64,000 bases of DNA from NCBI RefSeq assembly GCF_001423845.1, contig NZ_LMPM01000001.1:490001-554000 (forward strand), written 5' to 3'. Each line of letters opens with the position of its first letter. Within the stretch, counting starts at the first letter, position 1. Both the position numbers and the translations under genes were made by a program. Below are positions 9,574 to 18,960 of this stretch, piece after piece. The notes beneath the pieces are model-generated. The model was not told the DNA's origin. It did no database searches and saw nothing but the letters and a program-made list of their open reading frames with translations. The stretch is from Sphingomonas sp. Leaf357 (GTDB lineage: Bacteria > Pseudomonadota > Alphaproteobacteria > Sphingomonadales > Sphingomonadaceae).

Positions 9574-10508
9574 CGCGCGCGTTCCTCCACATCCGTCTTA
9601 GCCGGCCGGCGCACAAGCACCAAGGCCATGGCGACCAGCACCGCCCCGGTCGCATCCGCTACGCCCAGCCGCTCGCCATAGACGCTCCAGCCGATCGCCG
9701 CCGCGACCACCGGTTGGGTCAACAGCGCCAGCCCGACCACCAGCGGCGAGAACTGGCCGAGCGCATAGATCATCAGGCCCTGACCGATCACCTGACTGCA
9801 CAACGCCAGACCGATCAGCGGGGTCCAGTGATCGGGCAATACCTTCTCGCCGAGCGCCAGCGCGAAGATCAGCAGCGGTACGATCCCCGCGACGCTCGAC
9901 AGCAGCAGCGCCGGCAGCGGCGCCATCGTATCGCGCACCCGCGCCATGCCGATGAAATACAAGGTATAAAGCACGCCCGCGAACAGGCAGAGCAGGTCGC
10001 CGACCAGGTTGCGCGGGTTCAGGCTGTACGATTGCCCCATCAGCAGCGCCGCGCCGATCGCCGCCAGCACCAGCGCGATTCCCTGCGTCCGGCTCGGCCA
10101 GGCGCGCGCGATCAGGAAGCCGTAGAGCGGGTAGATCAACGTCGCCGAATTGCCGAACAGGGTCGCATTGGCCAGCGTCGTGCGCAGGATGCCGAGATGC
10201 CAGCTCGCCAGATCGGCGGCGAAGCTGACGCCGGCGATGCCGATCATCAGCCACAATCCCATGCCCAGCCCGGGCGATCGCCGCACCGGCCGCCACCCGC
10301 TCGCCAGCGACATCGCCAGCAGCAGCGGCACCGCCAGCGTCACGCGCCAGAACCCGGCCGCCACCGGCCCGGTATCGGCCAGCCGCACGAACCACGGCCC
10401 GAACGCCAGCGCGACGTTCGCCCCGATCAGCGCCAGGAAGGCGAGACGGTGGGGCGCGCCTGGCTGTCCCACGGGCGGCTCCTGCGGCAAGGCGTCGGTT
10501 TGCGACAT
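9570..10508 (-). CDS. EamA/DMT-family transporter
   Basis: 312-aa integral membrane protein with about ten hydrophobic helices in two EamA repeats, the usual drug/metabolite transporter layout. Substrate unknown; relatives export amino acids, metabolites or drugs. Start is the ATG at 10508, chosen because upstream in-frame sequence runs into the divergent gene's control region. It is coupled to the COQ9 gene by an ATGA overlap. Confidence 0.88.
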   Translation of the reverse strand: MSQTDALPQEPPVGQPGAPHRLAFLALIGANVALAFGPWFVRLADTGPVAAGFWRVTLAVPLLLAMSLASGWRPVRRSPGLGMGLWLMIGIAGVSFAADLASWHLGILRTTLANATLFGNSATLIYPLYGFLIARAWPSRTQGIALVLAAIGAALLMGQSYSLNPRNLVGDLLCLFAGVLYTLYFIGMARVRDTMAPLPALLLSSVAGIVPLLIFALALGEKVLPDHWTPLIGLALCSQVIGQGLMIYALGQFSPLVVGLALLTQPVVAAAIGWSVYGERLGVADATGAVLVAMALVLVRRPAKTDVEERAR

Positions 10509-10591
10509 GTTAGTTTTTCTTGGGGGTGGCGGGATGCATGCCGCCCTGTAGCGCCCTATCTGTGCGCAGTCAGGTAGCAAAAGGAAACGTA

Positions 10592-11680
10592 ATGCCGAGT
10601 CTGTTCGATCCCATTCAACTGGGGGCCATTTCCGCGCCCAACCGCATCCTGATGGCACCGTTGACGCGCGGTCGCAGCACCAAGGCGCATGTGCCGACCG
10701 AGATCATGATCGAATATTATCGCCAGCGCGCCTCCGCCGGCCTGATCATCTCCGAAGCGACCGGCATCAGCCGCCAGGGGCTCGGCTGGCCGTTCGCGCC
10801 GGGCCTGTGGAGCGACGAGCAGGTCGCCGCCTGGACGCCGATCACGAAGGCGGTGCACGATGCCGGCGGGCGCATCATCGCGCAGCTCTGGCATATGGGC
10901 CGGCAGGTCCATTCGTCGGTCACCGGCGAACAGCCCGTTTCCTCTTCCGCCACCGCCACGCCGGGCGAAGCGCACAGCTATGAAGGCAAGAAGCCGTTCG
11001 AGACCGCACGGCCGCTGGAGGTGAGCGAGATCCCCGGTCTGCTCGACGATTACGAGCGCGCGACGAAGAACGCGCTCGCCGCCGGGTTCGACGGGGTGCA
11101 GGTGCATGCCGCGAACGGCTATCTGATCGACGAATTCCTGCGCGACAACGCCAATTTCCGTGACGATCAATATGGCGGCAGCGTCGAGAACCGCATCCGC
11201 CTGCTCAAGCAGGTGGTCGAGCGCGTGGTGTCGGTCGCGGGCAAGGATCGCACCTCGGTCCGCCTGTCGCCCAATGGCGAATCGCAGGGCGTGGACGACA
11301 GCGATCCGCAGCCGCTGTTCACCGCCGCCGCCAAGGCGCTCGGCGATCTCGGCATCGCCTTTCTCGAACTGCGCGAACCCGGCCCCGACGGCACGTTCGG
11401 CCGCACCGACGTGCCCAAGCTGTCGCCGGAAATCCGCAAGGTGTTCACCGGGCCGCTGGTGGTCAATTCGGACTATACGACGGTCGAGGAAGCACAGGCG
11501 GTGATCGATGCCGGCACCGCCGACGCGGTGTCGTTCGGCCGCACCTTCCTTGCCAATCCCGATCTGCCGGAACGCCTGCGCACCGGCGCGCCGCTCAACG
11601 CGATGAACCCGAAGACGATGTATAGCCAGGGCGCGGAAGGCTATACCGATTACCCTGCGCTGGAGACGGCGGACGCCTGA
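10592..11680 (+). CDS. Old yellow enzyme family alkene reductase (NADH:flavin oxidoreductase)
   Basis: 362-aa FMN-binding TIM barrel resembling NemA/OPR-type ene-reductases. It shows NRILMAPLTRGRS near the N-terminus, QLWHMGRQ, the substrate-site pair in VQVHAANGYLIDEFL, and the C-terminal FMN phosphate segment DAVSFGRTFLANPDLPERL. It reduces activated C=C bonds, nitroesters or quinones. The AAGGAAA ribosome site at 10580-10586 supports the ATG at 10592. It is divergent from the EamA transporter, 83 bases away. Confidence 0.93.
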   Translation: MPSLFDPIQLGAISAPNRILMAPLTRGRSTKAHVPTEIMIEYYRQRASAGLIISEATGISRQGLGWPFAPGLWSDEQVAAWTPITKAVHDAGGRIIAQLWHMGRQVHSSVTGEQPVSSSATATPGEAHSYEGKKPFETARPLEVSEIPGLLDDYERATKNALAAGFDGVQVHAANGYLIDEFLRDNANFRDDQYGGSVENRIRLLKQVVERVVSVAGKDRTSVRLSPNGESQGVDDSDPQPLFTAAAKALGDLGIAFLELREPGPDGTFGRTDVPKLSPEIRKVFTGPLVVNSDYTTVEEAQAVIDAGTADAVSFGRTFLANPDLPERLRTGAPLNAMNPKTMYSQGAEGYTDYPALETADA

Positions 11681-11773
11681 TCCGATGCCGGTCGCCGGGG
11701 TTTCCCACAGGAAATTCCGGCGACCCATGCGGTGCCGGGTGGACACGTCCGGCACGGTTGGTATCGCCCGCGC

Positions 11774-11974
11774 ATGGGTGTTTCCGCTACGATCATGAAT
11801 ACGGCCACCGGCCAGCCGATCCAGAAATTCGTCTTCGGGCGCATGCCCAAGCCGTGGGTATCGTTCAATCTCGAAACCGGCGAACTGGTGACGGCCGACC
11901 GCGTCGATGTCGGCAAGCCCGCCCCCGGCAAGTTCGCCGTACCGGTGACGGTATGGGTCACGCCCAAGGGCTGA
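11774..11974 (+). CDS. Small hypothetical protein
   Basis: 66-aa reading frame with no recognised domain. The composition is protein-like (FGRMPKPWVSFNLETGELVT), and it sits between the ene-reductase and a palindromic repeat. An internal ATG at 11792 would give 60 aa. No good ribosome site is visible, and an antisense frame also exists, so it may not be real. Confidence 0.4.
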   Translation: MGVSATIMNTATGQPIQKFVFGRMPKPWVSFNLETGELVTADRVDVGKPAPGKFAVPVTVWVTPKG

Positions 11975-11986
11975 GCGCCTCCCTCA

Positions 11987-12053
11987 CCGTTCGCCCTGAG
12001 CCTGTCGAAGGGCGTGTTCCGGGCACGTGCTTCGACACGCTCGGCACGAACGG
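11987..12053. repeat. Palindromic element, family A
   Basis: Imperfect inverted repeat. The left arm starts CCGTTCGCCCTGAGCCTGTC at 11987, and the right arm at 12027-12053 ends GACACGCTCGGCACGAACGG. It lies in the convergent gap upstream of the P450 stop. Related copies are at 18851 and 21357. Confidence 0.8.
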
Positions 12054-12076
12054 GGGATGAGGCTCCCCGACCCAGC

Positions 12077-13462
12077 TCAATCCAACGGCACCAGCCTCAG
12101 CGGTAAGCCGTCGCGCGGCTTGGGGATCGGCCAGGCCTGCCATTGCGCGCCCGATCCCTCGTCCAGCACGATGCGATAGCGGCTGAGCAGCCCGGCGATC
12201 AGCAGCTTCATCTGCATCGTCGCGAAGTGCAGCCCCAGGCACATATGCGCGCCGCCGCCGAACGGCACCCAGGCATATTTGTGCCGCGCGCGCACCGCTT
12301 CGGGCAGGAAACGCAGCGGATCGAACGTGTCCGGGTCCGGCCAATAGTCCGGCATGCGGTGCGTATGGCCGACATTGATGCCCACCGGCGTGCCTGCGGG
12401 GATATCGTAGCCGCCGAAACGGAAGGCCTTCAGCGCGCGCCGCGGCAAGGACGGCACCGGCGGGATCATCCTGAGCGCTTCCTTGAAGGCATATTCGGTC
12501 AGCACCAGCCGGTCGAGCTGGCCATGCGGCACCTGGCCGTCGTCGTTCAGGCCGAGCGACAGCACCTCTTCGCGCAACTTTTCCTGCCACTCCATATTGC
12601 GCCCGAGCAGCATGACGAGGCTGGTCGCCGAAGACGTGATCGTGTCGTGTGCCGCCATCATCAGGAAGTTCATGTGATCGATGATCGCGGCATCGGGCAG
12701 CGGCTGCCCCGCATCGTCGGTCGCGCGGCAGAATTGCGAGAAGAAATCCTGCCCCCCGGACCCACTGGCGCCCGCCCGCCGCTTCGGAATCTCCCGCCCG
12801 AAAACGCCGACCAGATATTCGCGCGCTTTGACGCCGCGCCGCATCTTCGTGCCGGGGAGGGGAACGCGGATCGGATCGATCGACGCCTGCACCTCGTCGA
12901 CGAACGCCTGGTTGATCTTGTCCGCTTCCGGGCCCAGCGGCATGCCGAAGAAACTGTCCGCCGCCAGATCGAGCGTCAGCGACTTGATCGCGTCGTAGAA
13001 CCGGATCGGCTTGTTGCCCCAGGTCGAAACCTGGGCCGCGATCCCGGCATTCATCGCCTCGGCGTAATGGCGCATCGGTTCGGGCTTGAACGCGACCGAC
13101 AGCACCTTGCGATCGGCGCGGTGATGGTCGAAATCCATCAGCATCAGGCCACGCGGGAACAGCAGGTTGAGCATCGGTCCCCAGCCTTGCTCGGACGAAA
13201 AGATCTTCTCACGGTCGAACAGCACCAGCTCGTTCGCTTCCGGCCCGAGCAGGACGACGTTCGGACCGCCGAACGTATTGTTGCGGTACACCGGGCCATA
13301 GGTGTCGGCCATGCGCCGCCCGAACCCGACCGGATCCTTCAACAGCCTGAGCGTATTGCCGACGAACGGCAGGCCGTCCTCGCCCGGAATGGCGTTCAGC
13401 GCGCCCTTCTTCTGGCGCGGTGCCCAATGCGGATTGGCCTTGAAGCTATGTGCGAGCGCCAT
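12077..13462 (-). CDS. Cytochrome P450
   Basis: 461-aa soluble P450 monooxygenase. Heme-ligand motif FGGGAHMCLG (401-410) has C408 as ligand, the ExxR motif is E328-A-L-R331, and the I-helix oxygen-activation segment AAHDT is at 270-274. The general layout resembles CYP51/CYP26-like bacterial P450s; substrate unknown. No ferredoxin or reductase gene is adjacent, so electron partners must come from elsewhere. Expression is probably controlled by the TetR-type operator 12 bases upstream of its ATG. Confidence 0.93.
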   Translation of the reverse strand: MALAHSFKANPHWAPRQKKGALNAIPGEDGLPFVGNTLRLLKDPVGFGRRMADTYGPVYRNNTFGGPNVVLLGPEANELVLFDREKIFSSEQGWGPMLNLLFPRGLMLMDFDHHRADRKVLSVAFKPEPMRHYAEAMNAGIAAQVSTWGNKPIRFYDAIKSLTLDLAADSFFGMPLGPEADKINQAFVDEVQASIDPIRVPLPGTKMRRGVKAREYLVGVFGREIPKRRAGASGSGGQDFFSQFCRATDDAGQPLPDAAIIDHMNFLMMAAHDTITSSATSLVMLLGRNMEWQEKLREEVLSLGLNDDGQVPHGQLDRLVLTEYAFKEALRMIPPVPSLPRRALKAFRFGGYDIPAGTPVGINVGHTHRMPDYWPDPDTFDPLRFLPEAVRARHKYAWVPFGGGAHMCLGLHFATMQMKLLIAGLLSRYRIVLDEGSGAQWQAWPIPKPRDGLPLRLVPLD

Positions 13463-13473
13463 GCCATCTCTCC

Positions 13474-13513
13474 CTTACTGACATTGATATCAGTAAGCGG
13501 CGGTACAAATCAA
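13474..13513 (-). promoter_or_regulatory. P450 promoter with TetR-type operator
   Basis: Perfect half-sites CTTACTGA (13474-13481) and TCAGTAAG (13490-13497) flank an 8-base centre. On the minus strand TTGATT (13513-13508) and TATCAA (13489-13484), 18 bases apart, form a plausible promoter whose -10 lies in the operator centre. The -35 overlaps the stop codon of the upstream GNAT gene. A GGGAG ribosome site precedes the ATG at 13462. The operator symmetry is typical of TetR-family repressors; none is encoded nearby. Confidence 0.6.
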
Positions 13514-14058
13514 CGTGCGCTTTGCCCCGCCCGGCGCGCGCGCCATGCATCGGCGCTCTGGCCCCAGGCATCGACGCGAAAATCACCCATCGGTGGCGGC
13601 AGTCGCGTCGGCCCGCGGTTTTCCGATCCCAGTCGCTTCGCAAGCGCGATCGATCCGGCATTGTCGGGGTGAATGGTGTGGATGATATCGCTCCAGCCCA
13701 GGACGTCGACCGCATAGTCCATCGTCGCCACGGCCGCTTCATGGGCATAGCCTCGGCCGGCAAAGGCGCGCGCCACGCCCCAGCCGATTTCGGTGCCGGG
13801 CCAGCCATCGGGCTGCCACGGTCCCACCCGGCCGATCCAGCGCCCGCTGCTTCGTTCGATCAACGCGAACATCGCGAAACCGGCAATGTCCCAGCTGCCG
13901 CGCATCGCACACAATCCGCGCCACGCGGCCGAGCGCTCCTGCACGCCACCGAGGAATTCCATCGTGACCGGATCGGCATGGAATGCGACCCAATCCTCAA
14001 GATCCTCGCCGGAAAGCGGTCGCAGGATCAGGCGTTCGGTGTGCAGCACCGGCGGCAT
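13510..14058 (-). CDS. GNAT family N-acetyltransferase (RimJ/RimL-like)
   Basis: 182 aa, beginning LHTERLILRPLSGEDLEDW, the usual start of the RimJ/RimL-type group. The acetyl-CoA motif region is WGVARAFAGRGYAHEAA, and HPDNAGSIALAKRLG follows. The substrate could be a ribosomal protein N-terminus or a small molecule. It starts 2 bases after the ribH stop, so it is the last gene of the riboflavin operon. Confidence 0.88.
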   Translation of the reverse strand: MPPVLHTERLILRPLSGEDLEDWVAFHADPVTMEFLGGVQERSAAWRGLCAMRGSWDIAGFAMFALIERSSGRWIGRVGPWQPDGWPGTEIGWGVARAFAGRGYAHEAAVATMDYAVDVLGWSDIIHTIHPDNAGSIALAKRLGSENRGPTRLPPPMGDFRVDAWGQSADAWRARRAGQSAR

Positions 14059-14060
14059 GA

Positions 14061-14480
14061 TCAGCCGAACCGCCCCTTCAACTCCAGCATCGCCAGCGCC
14101 GCCTTGGCCGCTTCGCCGCCTTTATCCTTCTCGCTCTTCTTCGCGCGGGTCAGCGCCTGCGCTTCGTTCTCGGTGGTCAGGATGCCGTTTCCGATCGCCA
14201 CGCCGTCCATCGACAGCGCCATCAGTCCGCGCGCGCTTTCGCCCGCGACGATCTCGAAATGATAGGTCTCGCCGCGGATCACCACGCCCAACGCGACGAA
14301 CGCGCTATACTGCCCGCTGTCCGCCGCCAGTGCGATCGCGCCCGGCACTTCCAGCGCGCCGGGGACGGTGATCGTCTCGTGCGTGTGGCCCGCCGCCTCG
14401 ATCGCCGAGCGCGCGCCGTCGAGCAGCAGATCGTTGAGATGATCGTAGAAGCGCGCCTCGACGATGAGAATGGTAGCCAT
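14061..14480 (-). CDS. ribH: 6,7-dimethyl-8-ribityllumazine synthase
   Basis: Condenses 5-amino-6-ribitylamino-uracil with 3,4-dihydroxy-2-butanone 4-phosphate, the penultimate riboflavin step. 139 aa. Family motifs are [11 protein letters not shown] (substrate loop), [14 protein letters not shown] with the catalytic-region histidine, and [13 protein letters not shown]. It follows ribB by 30 bases. The usual nusB neighbour is absent; a GNAT gene follows instead. Confidence 0.96.
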   Translation of the reverse strand: MATILIVEARFYDHLNDLLLDGARSAIEAAGHTHETITVPGALEVPGAIALAADSGQYSAFVALGVVIRGETYHFEIVAGESARGLMALSMDGVAIGNGILTTENEAQALTRAKKSEKDKGGEAAKAALAMLELKGRFG

Positions 14481-14510
14481 CAGGTCTTCGCTCCGCTCAG
14501 GGGGGGCATC

Positions 14511-15812
<1,302 letters not shown>

Positions 15813-15818
15813 GAGCGG

Positions 15819-15848
15819 ATATAAATCACATCATGATGTGATCGTCAA
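15819..15848 (-). promoter_or_regulatory. ribB promoter with an 18-bp palindromic operator as its spacer
   Basis: On the minus strand TTGACG (15848-15843) is followed by the perfect palindrome ATCACATCATGATGTGAT (15842-15825) and then TTATAT (15824-15819). The palindrome is exactly the 18-base spacer. The expected transcription start coincides with the ATG at 15812, giving a leaderless message. A bound dimer would block RNA polymerase. The HTH of RibB itself is the obvious candidate binder. Confidence 0.65.
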
Positions 15849-15879
15849 TCCGAGTTTTCACATTAGATGTAGAAGAGGG

Positions 15880-16007
15880 TTCACACAAAGGCACAAAGGC
15901 ACGAAAAGAAGTGAATGCTGAAGCGGTATTCGAGAAGGTCGTTCCGCGATCGCGGCGCAGCCATCTTTCCCTTTTCTTCTTTTTGCGTCTTCGTGGCTTC
16001 GTGTGAA
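15880..16007. repeat. Palindromic element, family F
   Basis: Left arm 15880-15911 begins TTCACACAAAGGCACAAAGG. Right arm 15976-16007 is its imperfect reverse complement and ends GTCTTCGTGGCTTCGTGTGAA minus its first base. The 64 bases between are not coding. The element separates ribB from the upstream ribE and may break the operon in two. Short frames within it are spurious. Confidence 0.75.
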
Positions 16008-16031
16008 ATCATCGACACCCGCCACAAAAAA

Positions 16032-16649
16032 TCACCCCGGCAAAAACGACCGCATCCGCCCCAGATACCGCGCCAGAACATCGATCTCGATGTTGATCGG
16101 CTCCCCCACGCTCAACGCCCCGATCGTCGTCACGGCGGCGGTGTGCGGGATGATGTTGACGCCGATCGTGACCGTGCCGGGACCGTCCTCCACCTCGTTC
16201 ACCGTCAGAGAGACTCCGTCGAGCGTGATCGAGCCCTTCGCCGCGACGAACGGCGCGATATCGGGTCCGGCGGTGATGCGGATGCGCTTCGATCCGCCCT
16301 CTTCGACCACCGAGGCGATCTCGCCGATCCCGTCGACATGGCCGGTGACGATATGACCGCCCAGCTCGTCGCCCAGCTTCATCGCGCGTTCCAGGTTGAG
16401 GCGGCGGCCCATGCTCCACTGGCCCTCGGCGGTGCGGCTGATCGTCTCGCCCGAGACGTCGACCGCGAACCAATGGCCGGTGGCGTCGGATCCCTTGTCG
16501 ATCACCGTCAGACACACGCCCGAACAGGAGATCGACGCGCCGAGATCGATCGTCGCGGGATCGTAGTTGCTGCGTACCACCACGCGCGTGTCGGCCAGCG
16601 TCTCGACCCGGTCGATCGTGCCGACATCGGTGATGATTCCGGTGAACAT
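16032..16649 (-). CDS. ribE: Riboflavin synthase, alpha chain
   Basis: Dismutates two lumazine molecules into riboflavin and the ribityl-pyrimidine. 205 aa with the two tandem lumazine-binding barrels expected: the first from MFTGIITDVGTI with the conserved SCSGVCLTV, and the second from about residue 98 with GHIVTGHVDGIGEI and the matching SITLDGVSLTVNEV. The gene is also called ribC in some genomes. It lies 35 bases after ribD. Confidence 0.96.
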   Translation of the reverse strand: MFTGIITDVGTIDRVETLADTRVVVRSNYDPATIDLGASISCSGVCLTVIDKGSDATGHWFAVDVSGETISRTAEGQWSMGRRLNLERAMKLGDELGGHIVTGHVDGIGEIASVVEEGGSKRIRITAGPDIAPFVAAKGSITLDGVSLTVNEVEDGPGTVTIGVNIIPHTAAVTTIGALSVGEPINIEIDVLARYLGRMRSFLPG

Positions 16650-16684
16650 GTGCGTTTAGCTCCCCGATGCGCTTGCGGAGCGCC

Positions 16685-17632
16685 TCAATTTCTGGCCCGC
16701 TCGTAGACTTCGAGCCGGTCGCTGCCAAGCTGCCGCGCGTCGTGCAACCGCCAGCGACCGTGCGCCTGCGACAGATCGGCCAGCCCGATCTCGGGTAAGG
16801 TGCGCCCGCCGCCGACCAGGATCGGCGCGCGGTACAGGAGGAGCCGATCGATCAGATCGGCGGCGAGAAACGCGGCGGCGGTCCGCGCGCCGCCCTCGAC
16901 CAGCAGGTGATCCACGCCCTCCAGCGTGGCAATGTCCCCGGGTTGGGCAATCGTTCCCCAACCATGACCTCCGGTCGCGGATGACAGAATGAAACGCTTC
17001 GGCGAACGGTCGTCCAGCCCGGCCAGCCGCACATCCAGCCGGGGCGCATCCGCCTCCAGCGTCCCGCGCCCGACCAGGATCGCCTCGTGCCGCGCGCGTT
17101 CGAGATGCGCGTGCCCCCGCGCTTCGGGTCCGGTGATCCACTGGCTCGATCCGTCCGCCATCGCGGCGGCCCCGTCCAAGGACAACGCCAGTTTCAACGT
17201 CACGAACGGCCGCCCCAGCGCCGTGCGCGTCAGGAAACCGGCCATCGATCGCCGCGCCCCCTCCGCGCCGATCCCCACATCCACCACGATCCCCGCCGTC
17301 CGCAGCCGCGCGATCCCCGCGCCATCGGTGCGCGCATCGGGATCGCCCAGCGCCACCACGACTCGCGCCACGCCGGCGGCGATGAGCAGATCGGAGCAAG
17401 CCGGGCCGCGCGCGGAACGGTGCGCGCAGGGTTCGAGCGTGACATAGGCGGTCGCGCCGCGCGACTTTTCGCCGGCCCCTGCCAGTGCCATCGCCTCGGC
17501 ATGCGGGCGTCCACCGGGCTGCGTCCAGCCGCGTGCGACCACCACACCGTCCTTGACGAGGACGCACCCGACATTGGGGTTGGGCGCGGTGCGGCCACGC
17601 CCGCGCTCGGCGAGCGCCAGCGCCGCCGCCAT
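16685..17632 (-). CDS. ribD: Bifunctional diaminohydroxyphosphoribosyl-aminopyrimidine deaminase / reductase
   Basis: Catalyses two early riboflavin steps. The N-terminal zinc deaminase has PHAEAMAL (H and E) and PCAHRSARGPAC (two Cys). The C-terminal NADPH reductase contains KLALSLDGAAAM, SQWITGPEAR, and LVEGGARTAAAFL. The ATG at 17632 is the first standard start. Alignment with E. coli RibD instead places the start six codons upstream at a CTG (17650) whose bases overlap the preceding stop as CTGA, so the true protein may be six residues longer. Confidence 0.92.
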   Translation of the reverse strand: MAAALALAERGRGRTAPNPNVGCVLVKDGVVVARGWTQPGGRPHAEAMALAGAGEKSRGATAYVTLEPCAHRSARGPACSDLLIAAGVARVVVALGDPDARTDGAGIARLRTAGIVVDVGIGAEGARRSMAGFLTRTALGRPFVTLKLALSLDGAAAMADGSSQWITGPEARGHAHLERARHEAILVGRGTLEADAPRLDVRLAGLDDRSPKRFILSSATGGHGWGTIAQPGDIATLEGVDHLLVEGGARTAAAFLAADLIDRLLLYRAPILVGGGRTLPEIGLADLSQAHGRWRLHDARQLGSDRLEVYERARN

Positions 17633-17646
17633 CCAGCGCGCGTCGC

Positions 17647-17994
17647 TCAGATTCCCAGCTTCTTCAATTTGTCGTCGAGGCGCTTGAACCCCTCCTGGGT
17701 CTCCTTCTCGCGCGCCGCCGCTTCGGCCGCGCGCTTCGCCTCGATCGGGCCGTCGATCTTCTGCTGCGCGATGATCTGCGCGTTCGTGCGATCCGCCGGC
17801 CATTGCTGCACGTAGACGATGTCGCGGTGATAGACCGGCTCTTCGTGGCTATCGATCGTGAAGCCGATCAGCAGCGCGCCGAACAGGACGACCGACAGCA
17901 GCAGGAACGCCAGCTTGTGCGGCGCCTCCTGGGCGAGGAACCCGCGCAGGTCGTTGATCGCGCGCAGTATGTTGAAGTGGCGGAGAATCTGCAT
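17647..17994 (-). CDS. Conserved small single-span membrane protein
   Basis: 115 aa. There is one hydrophobic helix (about residues 30-50: FLLLSVVLFGALLIGF) after a short basic N-terminus. A periplasmic-side tail follows, with a charged helix ending in KRLDDKLKKLGI. No named family is recognised. It sits between tonB and ribD on the same strand. The ATG at 17994, with AGGA just upstream, is preferred to a TTG at 18006. A role in envelope energy coupling next to TonB is only a guess from position. Confidence 0.75.
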   Translation of the reverse strand: MQILRHFNILRAINDLRGFLAQEAPHKLAFLLLSVVLFGALLIGFTIDSHEEPVYHRDIVYVQQWPADRTNAQIIAQQKIDGPIEAKRAAEAAAREKETQEGFKRLDDKLKKLGI

Positions 17995-18050
17995 CCTGTC
18001 GGCCAAGATAAGCGCGCGGGGCTCGCGGCGCTAGCCCCGCGCCCGAAAGC

Positions 18051-18722
18051 TCACTCGCCTTCGTTGAGTACGAACGTCACCGTCATCGTCCGCCAATCCT
18101 CCTGCGGCACGCCGTCGCGCGTAGCGGGGGTGAAGCGCCATTTGTCCAGCGCCTGACGCCGAGTCACTTCGAAGAACGCCGCGCTCGCCGCGTTCACCTG
18201 CTCGATCTGCTTGACCCGCCCGTCGACCCCGACCAGCACGCGCACCATCACCTGGCCCTCGCGGCCCATGCGGCGTTCGCCGGGGGGATAATCGGGCTGC
18301 AGGAAGCGGGCATAGCGCGGATCGACCTTGGCGCCGATCATCACCGGCTGGTGCGGCGAAACATACGGTGGCGTCACGGTGCCGGTGCCGCCGGTCACGC
18401 CGCCGTCGAGGCCGGTCGGTCCAGTCGAGGTGAAATCGGTACGCGTCGGCGCGATCGGATCCACCGTCTGCGGACGCTCCAGCGGCGGCGGATCGATGAC
18501 GCGCTGTTCGATCTTCGGCTTGATCTTCTGTTCGACCGGCTTCAGCGGCGGTGGCGGAACGGGAATCGGAATATTCGTCGTGATCAGCGGCTTCGGGTCG
18601 ACCCGCTTGATCAGTTCCGGTGCCGAGAAGATCAGCGCCGCCAGCACCGCGCCATTCAGCCCGATCGCGATAGTCAGGGCACCGGGCTTGATACCGGTCT
18701 TGCCATATCGATCCGCGTACAT
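18051..18722 (-). CDS. tonB: TonB energy transducer
   Basis: 223 aa. An N-terminal membrane anchor (about 14-34, LTIAIGLNGAVLAALIF) precedes a proline-rich periplasmic spacer (PIPVPPPPLKPVEQKIKP). The C-terminal TonB domain (about 140-223) has YPPGERRMGREGQVMVRVLV and ALDKWRFTPATRDG. It couples proton motive force to outer-membrane TonB-dependent receptors. ExbB/ExbD are not in the window. Confidence 0.92.
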   Translation of the reverse strand: MYADRYGKTGIKPGALTIAIGLNGAVLAALIFSAPELIKRVDPKPLITTNIPIPVPPPPLKPVEQKIKPKIEQRVIDPPPLERPQTVDPIAPTRTDFTSTGPTGLDGGVTGGTGTVTPPYVSPHQPVMIGAKVDPRYARFLQPDYPPGERRMGREGQVMVRVLVGVDGRVKQIEQVNAASAAFFEVTRRQALDKWRFTPATRDGVPQEDWRTMTVTFVLNEGE

Positions 18723-18850
18723 GTTTCCGTCTCCATCTCTCCTCGAGGAATCCGGTCTTCGCCGGACTTGATCGGGAAACGATACATCATAACATCACGG
18801 AGGCAAGTGATACTTTGTTACATGAGGGAAGGAGTGGAATCACATTTCAC

Positions 18851-18946
18851 CCGTTCGTGCTGAGCCTGTCGAAGCACCGTTCTTTGATCACCAAGCGATG
18901 CATTCGCGACTCGAACTACGGTGCTTCGACACGCTCGGCACGAAGG
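18851..18946. repeat. Palindromic element, family A
   Basis: Left arm 18851-18877 (CCGTTCGTGCTGAGCCTGTC...) and right arm 18921-18946 (GTGCTTCGACACGCTCGGCA...) form a long hairpin in the 238-base gap between gltX and tonB. The rest of the gap holds the likely tonB promoter, where I cannot define boxes with confidence. Confidence 0.8.
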
Positions 18947-18960
18947 GTAAGGCTATAGAG

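Noticed and set aside
15813..16031. FMN riboswitch before ribB
   Set aside because: I see none of the expected conserved stems; the space holds the palindrome and a repeat element.
15881..16081. Short minus-strand frame containing SHEATKTQKE
   Set aside because: This peptide is the translation of a widespread palindromic repeat (family F), not a gene.
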